From Ascarosepion bandense (taxonomy: Eukaryota; Mollusca; Cephalopoda; Sepiida; Sepiidae), in assembly GCA_037127315.1 (NCBI GenBank), contig JBBBDQ010000192.1, positions 3,163,501-3,227,500 on the forward strand: a stretch of DNA of 64,000 nt, in the 5' to 3' direction. The notes under the pieces were generated by a model. It searched no databases. It had not been told where the DNA came from and was given only the letters and a program-made list of their open reading frames with translations. A program made the translations under genes and the position numbers. Positions 1 to 13,600 of the stretch are shown piece by piece (the first letter of the stretch is position 1; the number at the start of each line of letters is the position of its first letter).

Positions 1-3000
1 ATCTTATTTGAAAATAAGAAAAAGGCAATAAAAAATTAAACTAAATTAATTTGACTTTATTGGTTATATTTAAATCAAACTTGTTTGGCTATGAAAAAAT
101 GACTAAAATTGCAACTACAAGTTTCATACCAATAACATAATCATTAAGCAATAAATGTAATTAATTCAGCCTTGTTGGTCATTTACACAAGTTATAACAT
201 TTACTAATCAGGATATAGATGGCATAACACACATTTTCATGCTTGTATTTGGAGATTATCAATTCAAGATCTTTGTTTAGTGAAATAGTAATATTTAATT
301 TTTCTAATAGATTAGGTCTTTTGGAACCTTTCATGCAAGTAAATGCCTACTTGCAAATTTCCACTTCATTTCAGGTATTCGCCTATAGTTTTCCTTCTGT
401 TCCAATATGTATTTTGACAGTATTGTGCTTTTTTGTAGCATTGCCTTATAAAGGAGGTCTTACGATTAAAAAAATCTCTGCTTCCAAAATAGCTCTAAGC
501 TAAACTCATCATCTGTCTTCACAGTAGCTGTGTGTATCACAATCTGGATTAAACAGTAACCTTCTTCATTTATACTTAAAAACACATGTATGTGCATATG
601 TAATATTTTACAAGTGAAGTAATGGGAAAATGCAAAAGCTGTGATAGACTGATTTTGTGGTATCATGAATAAGCATGATTGTATATTTGTGCAACTTGAC
701 ATTTAGGGAGTTGATTATTGATAGGGCCATTAATTTGGCAAATGCACATATCAAATTATTGAATGAGCAGATAATCATTAGACAATGGCATAAGTCTGTA
801 TTATAAAGAGTATGTCGAGATAAAGTGGGGTGAATGAATTTTGTTTTAATGTCACTATATGCAGCCATGATTGTGCTGAAGTTAGCATTTAACTTTAAAT
901 TTTAATTTGTTCATGTCAATTTGTCATCCTGGATGTTCAGAATGACATAATTGTATCATTTCTGAATTTCTGGGATGAGAAGTTATCACTATTTACATTT
1001 AGACTATTATTCCCATTTTTGTTATTATCACAATGTCTTGCTCCAGGCGTCTTAAGGTGTTTATTGATCTAAGTTGTGAACATAAAAAGGGAACCTCTAT
1101 CAGATTTCCACTAATTGGACAATCTCTTGTTGCACATTCACAAAGAAATGAGTGGTGAAAATGAATGTCATAGTGAGAAATAAAGAATCAAACCCTGTCT
1201 CCGATATATTTTGGTGTTTATTCAGGGCATCACTTGCATGATCTGGGTGGGTAGGCAGGTGACTGAACCCTTTAATCTACAATGTAAATTATTCTTGTTC
1301 CACTGTCCATGGCTAAAGATATTTTGTGTTATTTAATACTCCTTAGTTATTGTTTACCCAATTTCCACTGAATCTAGAACAGACCTTGAAACAACAGCAT
1401 CATCTGTGTGAAATTGCTTCTTTGCCCAAGTGATGGTAATTTAAAGAAGCCAAGTGAGGACTATGTAATAAAACATTCCAACCATATTAGCCAACTAGGC
1501 AATAGAGTTGCTCTACTATGTGTTGAGTGACATTGTTATAGAGCAGGATAACATTCTTATCCAAATGTTCTGATCTCTTTTGACAAACAGCCTTCTAGTC
1601 AAATTTACATACTAACTGCTTTAACTGTCTTACCATGCTGTTTAATTATAAAGCCCAGGAGCAGCACAGATTCTGCATCACAAAACACTTATCAATTTTT
1701 TTCATTAACTGTTAAACTTTTGAGTTTTGGTGAGATTGGTGGTGCTGGATGCTTCCTGGTCATGGAATCAACCTTTGTCTCCAGAGTTAACATGATCATG
1801 TATAACAGAAAGCCCCTATCAGCTCAACAAGAAAAATGTTTCAGAAGAGCCAAGCAGATAATAATCTGAAGGAGTCAAAGTCAGAACTGCAGCAGATGTA
1901 GTAAAACATTCCAATCATATTGCTGGAGCCATTCATGTCAGGTTGATTATGAGTAGGGTGTTAAAGAAAAGAATTACCTCCTACAAAGAGAGAAGCTAGT
2001 TTGAAGCATTTGTTTCTTATAATTCTTCCTCAGAAAAATTTTATATCCAAACATTAATTTGGATATCCTTGAATACAAGTGATAAGGAAAAATGAATTAC
2101 TATTTTGAAGTGACCATAGACAAAAAGGCTGTGCAGTCTATTGATCGTAAAAATGCTTAAGCAGAAAAAAAGATAAAACTTAATTTTAAGGAAAAGTGGA
2201 AATAATTTTCTTTCCTTTTCTTTTGAGTGGTCTGGCCAAGACAGATCACAGCATGAGACAAGCTGATGACTGAAAATCCTTTTTTGCTATGTCATTTTGA
2301 AAGTTTGAATAGTTACAGGAAGCAGGGTGAGGTTAGCTACTGAGAAGGTGGGAGAAAGAAAAGAGATTAGCACCACACAATGTGAAAATTTGGAAAACCA
2401 TTTGAGTAAAAATTTTTTAGAGAATACAAAATTTAAGAAAAATGTAGATTTCAATCAAACACTGGTTAATCCTCACCACTGCCAGATACAGGACTTAATA
2501 TAAGCTAGAGATTTTAGAACAGAGAAGAGAAAGGGAAACACACTGCCACCAGAGTCCAAATTATTTACCAAGACCTCCTGACCAAGGCCTTGTGCTGTCC
2601 CAGAAGCTCGAAAAAACATAGATGAGATTGAAAGAGTAGATTAGAATACCAGAAATTAGAAATTTAAGTTCTTACCAACACAAGCTGCAGACTGAGAGCC
2701 ATCTCGTGTCATTTGATTTTAAGTGGGAAGGGTTAAAACCGCTGTATACAACAAAGTATATATAAACCAAATTGTTGTTACATTTTTTACTGGTTAATTT
2801 TTTATTCCAAAGAATGAATTTTTTTGTTGTGTAACTCCCAGCTGTCAAACCTGTCCTCACTTTAAATTTGCTTCATCAGCAATCTTCTCACTCTGAAAAA
2901 CACAAACGTGGCAGAGGTGTGGATGGTTATGAACAGACAAATGCCAGATAAGTTGAATGTAACTGTGGCACCAACAAAATAACAGCAGCAAAATGAGCAA

Positions 3001-3750
3001 GGTGTTAGCTACATGATAACCACAGTGACCTGAAAGAACTTGAACACCAATGTAATCATATTGGCTACCATTGACTAGTGCCAATATAATGAGTAATATA
3101 TTCACTCATTGCTGACCAAATTTGAAAGGGTTGAGGGTTATACTTTGTTTCCATAGTAATGTGATGCATCCAAGTCTTATTGCCTGTGAAAGTCCTTACC
3201 AGCTTCCCTACCCTGTTCCAAAGGCTGAATAAAATTCACTGATAAACTAAAACTTATATTCTTTAGTTAGTTGCTTTGCGACACAAAATTGGATTTTTGG
3301 CCTTGGCATGCAAAATCTTATTACACCTTGCATCTTGCTGTTTGTCTACTGTTTTATAGTGACACTCATCTTTGTTGCGATATCACATATGCATGCATTC
3401 AATATTAAGGCTGTTCTGGCTGTTACAAGAAGTATTACTTACCCTCTGTTGCTTCTTTCTCTTTACAGCTTTCACGGTGTTTTAATTTATACCTATCTGG
3501 GATTTCTTCCTAGCAAAAAGATTGGCTATTTCCTGGTCTCATCTGATTCAGTTCCAGTTTTTCTTGTCTTGAAACCAGAATGCTGCAATCACTTGTCTGT
3601 ATCCTCTTTTGCGTGTTAACACCATTTTTAGTTTTATGAATTTTTTGTCTTATTACTGTTGCTTTGCCTTGCATATATTATTTGCTTGCTTAATATTATT
3701 TTGCCCTATTCTTTTCTTTTTCTTGTCATTATTTACTGTAAACTTTGTCA
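1..3750. other. AT-rich intergenic DNA, no gene recognised
   Basis: Both strands show only short open frames with low-complexity, hydrophobic or lysine-rich composition and no motif that I recognise. Two overlapping minus-strand frames (2672-3105) are the longest neighbouring pair, but they lack codon structure and splice sites that would join them convincingly. I see no tRNA, rRNA or intact transposon here. Confidence 0.6.
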
Positions 3751-3787
3751 ATTGGCAGAAATACCCAACAAGGGTATTTCTGCCAAT
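3751..3787. repeat. Perfect 16-bp stem with 5-nt loop
   Basis: The arm ATTGGCAGAAATACCC (3751-3766) is followed by the loop AACAA and its exact reverse complement (3772-3787). No mismatch exists in the stem. It lies in otherwise unstructured AT-rich DNA, with no neighbouring coding sequence and no run of T after it, so it is not a terminator in any obvious sense. It could be the remnant of a foldback element or a structured small RNA. Confidence 0.85.
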
Positions 3788-4550
3788 AACATTTAACCAT
3801 GGCCATTATAAAATCTACATTATAAAAAAGTCAAAGAAAATTAAAGCAACAATTGTTCATACACGATATAATTTTACATTTAACCGAAAAAGTGGAACCA
3901 GTCATAGTTTTAAAAAAATGGAAAAAATGAATTCGTTAAAAACTCATTCGTGTAAACATGTAAGAAAAAGAATCAAAGTAGTAAAAGATTTTAATGTAAA
4001 GACTCTTTTGTTAAAATAAAAATGTAAAATACATATTTGCTTTAGTGTAACAGAAAAGCAACAGCCAAAAACCACAACAATTGTTTTTATAAGCTTATTA
4101 TGTATTATTTCATTTTATATTTGAAACTATTTTGACTGTCTATCCTTTTTTTCGTAAGTGAGATCATTGTTATTTTACTAATCTGCTTTATAAATGCTTT
4201 TTTATTGATTTTAAACTCATTCTAAGTGGTTTTGCTTGTTCTTTCGGTTTCAGTGCAAACATTATGTGAATGTAAATCTGATGATGTGACTAAATATTGA
4301 AGAATCAACAAAATCAATAACATTTTCTTAATGACAATGATAATCACCAAGCTTTTTTTTCAAAAAGCATTGCTTTTGAAATTAGTTTAATCCTTATTTG
4401 ATACTCCACTGTTGTACAAAACTTATATTTTGTTTATTGTCAAATACTAATTACTTAAAATTTTAATTTGAGAAATTACTTTTATCCTTGATACTTTGAA
4501 ATACTTGTGTATGTGAAATTCAGAATTAGTCTGTTTTGAATATATATATA

Positions 4551-5780
4551 ACACATCACTCAATAAGTCTCGGGCCTGACATATAGATGGCGCCACTAAT
4601 AAAAAGTCCATATGATTTTTATAAAGTACTAACCTTCAAATGGTATATGACGAAATTTGAACCCAATCGGATTATTAGTTTACAAATTACAGTTATTTAA
4701 GTGAAGCTACTGTTGCAAATTTTCAAAACAATAGAAAAATCTGAATTTCATGCATTGATAAAGCATTGCTCTCTGATGGGGAAAAATACTTTTTCAAAGT
4801 ATTAAATTGCTTGATAAGTGTTATTCAGACTCTGCTCGGTCAGAAATAATGGTTAAGAAGTGATATACTGACTTTAAACACGGTTGTACAAACACAAATT
4901 ATGCTAAATGCTCAGGTTGCCCAAAATCAGCTGGAAAACACCAAAAAACCCACAAACTCATTTTAGCAGATTGTAAATTGAAATTGTGTGAGATAACAGA
5001 GGAGTTAAACATATCAGAAGGCAGTGTATTCATCATTTTACATGAACATTTGTCAATGAGAAAGCTGTGTTCAAAGTGGGTGCCACTTTTGCTCAAAGTC
5101 AATCACAAACAACAACGTGTCGACAATTCAGAGTGTTGTTTGCAACTGTTTCAACACAAGAAGTTTTTGTGTAAATATGTGACAATAGATGAAACATGGA
5201 TCCACCATTTCACTCCGGAGTCAAATTTGAGCTGAGTGGACAGCAGCAGGCAAAAGCCATCTAAAGTGACTAAACATCAGCAGGTAAGGTTTTTGGTCTC
5301 CGTATTTTGGGATGTGCAAGGTATTTTGTTCATTGATTACCTTGAGAAGGAAAGAAATCGCTAAGAAACAGCCACAAATGAATAAGAAAAAGTGATCTTT
5401 CAGCAAGACAACATATCGTGTCAGAAGTCAATTGCAATGATGGCAAAACTACATGAATTGTACTTCATATTGCTTCCACATCTATCCTATTCTTCAGATC
5501 TGGCCCCCAGTGACTACTGGCTGTTTGCAGACCTCAAAAGAATGCTCCAGGGAAAAAGATTTGGCTCCAGTGAAGAAGTGATATCAGAAACTGTGGCGTA
5601 TTTTGAGGCCAAAGACAAACCATTCTAAAAAAAAAAAAGAGAGAGAGAGAGACATCAAATTGTTAGAGAAGTGTTGGAATCAGTGTATCACCCTAGGAGG
5701 AGACTATGTTGATGAATAAAGTCGAATTTTGCCTAAAAGTTGTTTTATTAGTTAGGCCTGGGATTTATTGAGTGATATGC
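4551..5780 (+). mobile_element. Mariner (Tc1/mariner superfamily) DNA transposon, decayed
   Basis: The 1230-bp element is bounded by imperfect terminal inverted repeats of about 30 bp. The left end reads inward from 4551 and the right end inward from 5780, and both share the core ATCACTCAATAA followed by a GGCCT block. The element is flanked by TA on each side (4549-4550 and 5781-5782), the target duplication expected for this superfamily. Length and TIR layout fit a full-length mariner. The transposase inside is broken (see 4731-5719), so the copy is dead. Confidence 0.9.
4731..5719 (+). pseudogene. Mariner transposase pseudogene (DD34D type)
   Basis: This reads as a mariner transposase spread over several frames. 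The expected start is ATA instead of ATG at 4731, followed by residues EKSEFHALIKH as in mariner N-termini. The helix-turn-helix part is at 4978 onward (EITEELNISEGSV, then LHEHLSMRKLCSKWVP). The catalytic blocks are VTIDETWIHHF near 5180, FQQDN near 5400 and DLAPSDYWLFADLKRML near 5500, so all three acidic residues survive. The C-terminal DYVDE ends with a stop at about 5719. Stops and frameshifts break it near 5233, 5360 and 5626. The break near 5626 coincides with an A-run and a GA repeat that look like expansion after insertion. Confidence 0.92.
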
Positions 5781-5782
5781 TA

Positions 5783-6166
5783 TATGTATTTTTAATAAAA
5801 AAAAAAATCTGTGCCAGCATCATTATCTAATTTTTAATAGAAAATCTCAGCCAGCCTCATTATATATTTACATTTATATGTGTTACATAGTTCTAAATCT
5901 ATATCAGTGGATGTTGTATCTAGTAAACATGTTAATTCTTTAATAAGTCATATTTTTATAAAACGTCATTGATTTTAGAATGAATCAATAACTTTGGTAA
6001 TACCTTTTCCACAGTATATATTTGTCAATACATTTGTAACCTTGTAAAATTTGTCATATCTATTGATTTGTTTCAGTCTAGACAATAGTAAAAGTAAATC
6101 CATAGATTACAAATGATTTAATTACTTGAAATATTTTGGTCATCAACTCTCCAATCTTCATAATAC

Positions 6167-6210
<44 letters not shown>

Positions 6211-9070
6211 CTGAATGGAAGAAAAGAGACTTCTCTGAGTTATTAAATATAGAATGAAAAATCACCACCACTACCACCACAAACAACAATTCTTTGAATG
6301 TGGATGATACTGACAAAAAAGAAAAGAAAGCGAAAAGATATTCATGGTATATAGAGAAGGCAAAGAAATGAATAATTATAATTATCTCATTATAATAAAT
6401 AAAAAAAAACAAAGTGGTGATTATGCAAGGAGAACTGGACTGAGAACAAAAATAATTTGCAGAGGTTGTCTGATAAAGTGAAGTAATTTAGTGAATTCAG
6501 AAGAATTCTTTCCAAAGAATTTATAAGGAAATGGCAGATTGAAGAAGAGATGGGCACTGCTGGTAGTGTAATGAGGATAAAATGAATCTCAGAACAGCCA
6601 TCATAAAGCTGTCTATGAATGAACTTTAACACAATTTAGGCTATGTTGGAATTTTGCTCATATAAAATTTAAAAGTTTGTAGAGAAAACTTTCAAAAGTT
6701 TTTTTTCTCCAAACTTAAGACTTTGAAAATAATGGGGTATTTAATTAGTAAAATAACCTCTAAACTAAGGTTTCATTTAAGAGAATTTGAAGTGATAAGA
6801 ATGAAAACATTGTTTATATTTGTCTATATTTCTGAGATGGATTATGTAATTATTTACGCTATTTACAATGTTCGGACTGTTGTCCTCATCTCCTTCAGGT
6901 ATTCTACAGGTATTGAACTCTGGCTACAGCAGAAGTGAACAAAAACTTAAGAGTTAAAGGAAGAGGCATGGCATGTGGAACTAGAACTATCTACCCCAGT
7001 GAATGAAATAAAGGGTTCAGTTTGAAATTCCAATCACCTGAAGAAGGCTGGAGTGAAACAACATGAATATGGCAACAAAGATGAGGATAACAGTTCAATG
7101 TAAATAGCATTTTCTATATCAGTAATAACAATGTTCAATAATATAAAGATATTTCTTATTGACACAGGGTTAGTTTTCTCACCCAGGACATTGAATGCTG
7201 ATTTTCAAGACAGGTTGTCCATCATTACAAGAAAGATGGACACAACACAATCTTTTAAACCATCATGTAAATATAAAGATATTCATATATTGACATATAT
7301 ATATATAAAAATGTTTTTTGCATGTAACATACCACCAAATGAATAATTGCCCATATCTATAAAATGAACTCTTCTGTTGATATAAAAATACAATTTTATA
7401 TTAAACTTGATAAATATTTCACTTATCTGCAAGGATTCATTGTTAATTTAATATAAATATAATTTTTTGTTATTTTATTTTTATTTTGAAATTAAAATCT
7501 AAATATAGACAAAGCTAATGTGTTTTATTGGTACATGTACTAGAAATATTATGGTAAAAGAGTTGAGATTGGCCCTGCAGATAAATAAACTTTTAAGGTC
7601 ATGTTTATTTAAATATTTGTATATAATACAAATTAGCATAATTGCTTTTATTTATAGCATGTGGGTAAAGTAAAAAATCAATTATCATTATCTAATTTTG
7701 CTTTTAGTTTAATATTCAGAGAATACTGAACAGAAAAAAAAAATAGAATATAATTTTATATATAATCTAAGTACTGCAAAATTTCTTAAATATTGATGCC
7801 ATTTTTGATGGCAGTAATAAATTAGTTTTAAATAATACAAACATTTTGATAAAAAAAAATCTTTTTCTTCTTAATTATCAAAAATATTTTTCTCTGTGCA
7901 AATTTAAATTGTTTTAACCAATGTTTTATAGTTTCTTGACTGTGGAAGAACTGCTTATTGTTGTCTGTGATGAAATAATAGCAGGCTGTTCTTGTTTTCC
8001 AAGCACACCCATCTGCTAAGATGGTTATCCAATGCCTGTCACAGACACCTGCTTAAGCTCATTTGTGTTTGTTCAACACCCACAGAGCCCACCTAACTAT
8101 ACTAAGCAGACCAAAATTACAGTTTCTGTGAGAGAACAGATAATGTCATGATCAATGCTAGTATGCTCAAACCCACAATGACTGTGCTAGCACAACCATC
8201 AATGGCTTCTAAACAGTTCCATCTACCTAAGTTCATTCACAAGGTTTGGATTAACCCCTGATTTGACCTTCAACCTGCCTTGAAAGGTGCTGTATGCTAG
8301 GATTGCCTCTTCAAACTGTTAACATCAAGAAGTCATCTTCCTAACTAATTGACTGGTGAAATTTGGATCTGAGACTCATGATCAGGACAAAAAGCAAACA
8401 TTCTGAACATTTGGCCATGGAATTCAGTATGAATTACATTCCAAACTTGTTAAGTTTGGGTTTGAGTCTTGTTTATATTTCAATGGCACAAATACAATTC
8501 CTTTTCTCCACTGTGTCAAAAGTATCCTTGGTTGACCTGTAGGCACTAAGAATCAGTATGTTTTCCAGGAGTGTAGATACAATCAAAGTACCACACACAA
8601 AAAGTTATATATATATATATATATATATAGTGTGTGTGTGTGTGTAACATTATTAACAGAGTGTATAGGTACTACTAGAATCTACGCTAGGAAACCAGGA
8701 AGTGACACTTTGATCTTTGGCAGTGTGCACAACTCATCTGATCAGAAGTGTATGTGTAAATAATACCATTATTTTGTACAGATACATATTTTATATATAA
8801 ATTATTATTAATTCAGCTTCAATTATTTTGCTATACTACAGTTGGCAGTCAAGTCACAAATTTTCATTTTAGTTTCAATAGAACCACGTCAAAATGTTGT
8901 TGCTATATTTTCAATTGTTGTCTACTTACAAATTTTAATTATTCTTGAAAGTTATAAGGTTCATCATGAGTAGTAGTAGAAATAATAGTATACATATTGA
9001 TTATGAACAAAACAAAAAAGTGAAAATGATGAAATAATTGTTATGACTTAAGAATCAGTTGACTTCTTAT
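5783..9070. other. AT-rich intergenic DNA with simple repeats
   Basis: No gene was recognised. There is an (AT)n tract at about 6168-6208 and an (AT)n to (GT)n compound tract at about 8606-8645. The stretch at about 7980-8440 is less AT-rich than its surroundings and looks like old interspersed-repeat DNA, but I could not match it to a family. Confidence 0.55.
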
Positions 9071-9075
9071 TTACT

Positions 9076-9372
9076 GTGAAAACAAACAATTGTAATCACA
9101 ACTACTCTATCAGCTTTTTTTCTTGCACTTCCCGCCTGTGGAACTCCCTTCCATATTCTTGTTTCCCTAATAGTTACAATCTCCAAGAGTTTAAATGTAA
9201 TGTCAACTGTCATCTCCTTGATTCCCATCCTTCTCATTTACATTTTGTTCTCACACAGCTCTTTACACCAATGTACCTGTCCTTCTCTTACCCATTCTTT
9301 GACACCTACTGTGATCTGTTCTCCTCTCTCTTCACTCTTGGGTGAGACAATTATATAAAAAAAAAAATTAAC
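9076..9372 (+). mobile_element. LINE 3'-end fragment (non-LTR retrotransposon)
   Basis: The open frame carries the C-terminal LINE block that recurs in this window: SFFSCTSRLWNSLPYSC, then NLQEFKCNVNCHLL. The same block is seen at 38486-38600 and, more decayed, at 31410-31500. The copy ends in a short GGGTGAGACAATTAT tail followed by an A-run, which resembles the GGGGTGAAAT-type tails of the other copies. It is 5'-truncated, as is usual for LINE insertions. Confidence 0.8.
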
Positions 9373-10485
9373 AGAAGGGTATGCAATCCACTTTCTCTAA
9401 GTTGCTGTCTTCCCCCATTGCAACTCTCAACCAAGAAGGATGACCTAAAGCAGCCAGACAGACAATGCTAAATTTAGTTTAGGCAGCCAAGGTACAGACT
9501 ACTAGTCATTCTACAGAAAGAAAAAAAAAAGAGAGAGAGAGAATGGCAGTTGAAAGTAGAAATTAATTGGGGTTGGGGTGCATATATTGTGGCTCATCCT
9601 GCAAACATGTATGTTCTATGGCTGTACAGGTAGATATGGTACATGGTTTGAGTTTAAGCTTTTGCAGTTATATATAAGTTTTAAAAAAGTATTTGGAAAC
9701 CCAATGATGGCTGCAATCAGTTTATCAAGAAGATTTGAGATTATCAAGCATTATAGAATTAAATAAAATGAACATTGCAAAGGACTGTGTCTTAACTAAT
9801 AAGTCATTTTCCTATTTTTAAAATGGTTCAATTTTTAAGTTTGTGGCAAAAAGGATAAAATTAACTTTTGCATGAGTTGGGCATATAAACTAAAGAAAAA
9901 TGAAATTTAAATCAATTCTAAAAGTTTGTTTTTTATTTATGAAAATGCTTTTAAATTTTTTTAAACCAATTTTTCCTTTTTTAAATAAAAGGTTAGCAAG
10001 AAAACAGGTTTAAACTTAATGGAACTCCTACTCTCAAGAAAGTTCAACTTCTAGTAACATAGCTAAATTAAAATAAGTCTAAAATTAAAATGTAAGCACA
10101 GCAGCTACAAAGCCAATATTGGATCCTAAATATCCCTTCATTCAAAACAATTTAATTGCAAAGAAAAAAAAAAAAAAGAAAAAAGAAAAAAATACACAAC
10201 TACAACAGTGATAGAAGTAGCAGTCACGACTAATATTGTCATAATGATTAGAAGTAGTAATAACTTTAATTTTAGTAGCAATATGAACAATAAGTCATAA
10301 TTGTCACAGTAACAAAGTTGAGGTTGCTCTTCCGCTTTATATGCATGTGTGCAAATTACTTTAATTTTTGCTAAGTAATCCGAAAATTTCTCCTTCATTC
10401 AGATATGGAGTGTCAACATTTGTTCACCTTTTTCTTCTTGTCAAGGAAAATCATGGGTCATATTAACTTGCCCCCAAGAGATTTG
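9373..10485. other. AT-rich intergenic DNA, nothing recognised
   Basis: It contains A-runs and a GA repeat near 9520-9541. No coding sequence or repeat family could be supported. Confidence 0.5.
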
Positions 10486-10489
10486 TAGG

Positions 10490-10690
10490 TGTATTTGGTA
10501 TGCATTGCAGAAAATATAATTGATGAACTAAGTTCAAACTCCAACTGATAAAGTTTGTATTCTCTGCGCTAATACTCTTGGGAAGAGCTTGAATCCATTC
10601 AGATATAGGTAAATAACAGGACACACTAGACTTTTTAACCTTGGCTGGCAGTCAGTCTAGAATAGCAATTTTTGCAACCAATGAGTGGAG
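10490..10690 (+). mobile_element. Degenerate tRNA-headed SINE
   Basis: A box-B-like segment (AGTTCAAACTCC near 10530) is followed by the body found in the other SINE copies: a segment like ACTCTTGGGAA, then AAATAACAGGACA, then a TTGGCTGGCAGTCAGTCTA block. The order agrees with the better copy at 52390-52712 on the other strand. It is strongly diverged, so this is an old insertion. Confidence 0.65.
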
Positions 10691-13600
10691 CATACAGATC
10701 AATGGTGTAACATGCAGAGTGTGTTGTTCATGCTAGTCTACCTCTAGATGTCTTAACAATGGATGCAACTTTTCATCACTATAATCCAAGTTAAGGTCAT
10801 CTCTAACTATGAAAGATAAATGACGATATCCCCAAAAAATTAGGTATCAGATGACAGTCAAGAACCTGTACCCTGAAAAATTTCTTCAGAGTACATTTTA
10901 GATTTTCATCTATCAAACTAGAGAAAAAAAAAACATAAAAAATAATTACTGAGCACTTCACCTTACAACACACATTCAAATGTATGAATAAGTCAAATTA
11001 GAATTGTTGCAAAACTGAACAAAATGAAGAATACTGTCCAAAAATTCCTTAATATTACCAAAAGATAAACGAACAAAACTTTAAATTGACTTTGATAGTT
11101 GTTCCAATGAATCTTAAATCATCTAGCAGAGTGTCAAATAATAGATTGAGGTAGAATGATTATTGCGCCCATCTGTCAACTAAGAAGAGCCTATATACCT
11201 TGAAAATCAACATTAAAAGTCCTCACTTTATTTTTTTTTTAAAACGTCTGACTTTTGGTGCAAAGTGAGAAATTTGCAACTATCCCATTGACAATACTCA
11301 AATCAACTTTATATTATTTTGTTAATTTTAAAAATAATGTTCACTCTGTATAAGGCACAAGAGCTACTTGAGATAGAGGGGCACAGTTTATAGGGATATG
11401 TGGGGGGGGGGGGAATAACAGTTAATCCTAGACTTGAACAGGTTTGAAATTTGTAGTGATCTTGGGAGTAAGTTCCATTAAAAAAAAAAAAAAGTTTTTA
11501 CTAAGAAAATCGTTTGGTAATATCTAATTCCTTTGAGGATATTTCTCATTGAAGCCATATCAATCTAAGTAATCCATACTTCCTAATCAGTTGTTTAAAG
11601 ACAAATAGAGCCACTGAGAACCAGTACTTTTTTATTATACTAGTCCGAGTGACATGGCTGGTCAGTAGGCCAAGAACAATTCTTAAAATAATTAAGAGAA
11701 AGAATAAAACAGATTAGAATCAATCTTCTTGCAATAAAGCATTTTCTTTGTGTCAATAAAAAATAAATAAATAAATAAAAAATAATGAATGTCAAGAAAT
11801 TTTTTTCTTTCAGCTCTTACACAAAAAAAATAATAGTAATTTGCCTGAACACTGGAAATAAAATGTTAATTCCTGTTTTTTTTAACTTGGTGTTAAAAAT
11901 AGTTTTAGTTTCTTTCTTAATCGGGTAAGGTAAAAATAAATAAATAAATAAATGCATGAAAATGAGATGCATCCTTAGTGAAGTTTATTTTGAGAAAAAG
12001 ACTAAGTATTTTTAATAATGAAACATCACAACACACACCCCCTCCCATGTGCTTAGAGTGCAAGGAAATTCTTTTTTTTTCTTTCGATCTGGAAAATGTT
12101 TCTTGCAGTAAAAAAGATTAAACAATACAAAAAGTGTCTATGGCCTGTTAACGTTTACAAAATTTGTAAGAGAATTCAACAGTGTAGCAATTGAAACTTA
12201 GGTCAACCCAGCCATTTGCTGAAATGAACCCAGTGTGCTTTGCACAGGTATGACGTCAGCAGGAAGGACAGGTGCGGTCAGATGCTTCCACAGCGCACAC
12301 TGCGAAACTTTCTTTGTCGTCCTCTTACGAAGTTGTTCTCTAATGTAGTGGCCCATTAAGTTCTTGATTTAAAAAAAAAAAATCTTTGTATTAATTAGAT
12401 AATGACAGTTAAAACCTTTGTTTTATCAAACTTAACTAAAAAGAAAACTGATTTTACGTACGTGTGTAAAAAACGAAAAAAAACAAAACATAAATTTGTT
12501 TGGATTCTTTCATTGAATTTTATTAGCCTAGGCAATACCGAATTAAATTCTTTCTGTTGTACTCTTTCCTTTGACATTTTATGTAGAGTTAAAGTTACTT
12601 AAATATGAAATGTGTTTTTTTTTTCAATTAAAACTTATTTTTAGCGTCAGTGCGTAAAAAAGGGCTTTAAAAAAAAATCATTCGTTTTTAAAACGTCTGC
12701 TCTGAAGTGACTCAGTCTTACTTAGCCAAAGAAGGAAGGAAGAATTCAATTATCAATAGATTTGATTGCACAAAACTGACAAAAAAATTACGTGTTTTTA
12801 TTTTTAAAAAATATCTAGATTAAATATTAAGATTTCAATTAGACATTTGTTTGATGAATTAGGATCAAAAAAGGAATATTTACTTTTTTAATTTTAAAAT
12901 TAATTTTTTTTTTAACCTAATAACTTTAAAAAAATCTCTTTAATTACTCGACACAAGTCTAAAGTGGGACATAAAATTGAACAAAACCTAAAAAAAAAAA
13001 AAAAAAAAAAAAGAAGCTAGTCGCTGGTTACCAAATCATTTTATTTTTAATTGTGATAAATTAAAAACATTTAATTGGGAAATATCAACCTGTGGTTATT
13101 TAAACACAGTTATCTTTCTTGTTCTGTTTTGTGTGTGTGTGTGTGTGTATTTTAAACTGATGTGTTGGTAAATATTTTGGTTAAAACAGCGACCAAATTA
13201 ACCAACCAAAATCACGACTTTAAGGTCAAGGAAGTACGCATAAAACAACGTAGAGTTGGAAAAGACGTGCTTACTACAGTACACAAACTTGAAGGAAGCT
13301 TAACACATTAAAAATTTGTTCTTTTTCAATTCCATTTCGTATCATCACAACAGAACTTATTTTTTATTACAAAAACAAATTAAAATTTTTACAGGTAAAA
13401 TAAAGTGCATGGTGCATGTTTCAGTTAAATGAGAGAGAGTAAGTAAGTTAAAGAATCAAAAAGATAAAAAGTGATTGAAGTTGAACACACCATAGTTTGA
13501 AAGTCTGGTAAATTATCAAATTGACATCCCATTTCGTCCACATTTTGTTTTGAACAATTCTGGATCAAAGTTGTATTCTTTGACGTCAACATATTGTAGT

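Noticed and set aside
7980..8440. Mixed-composition stretch that may be a SINE or other repeat
   Set aside because: I could not identify box A and box B at correct spacing or match the body to the other SINE copies.
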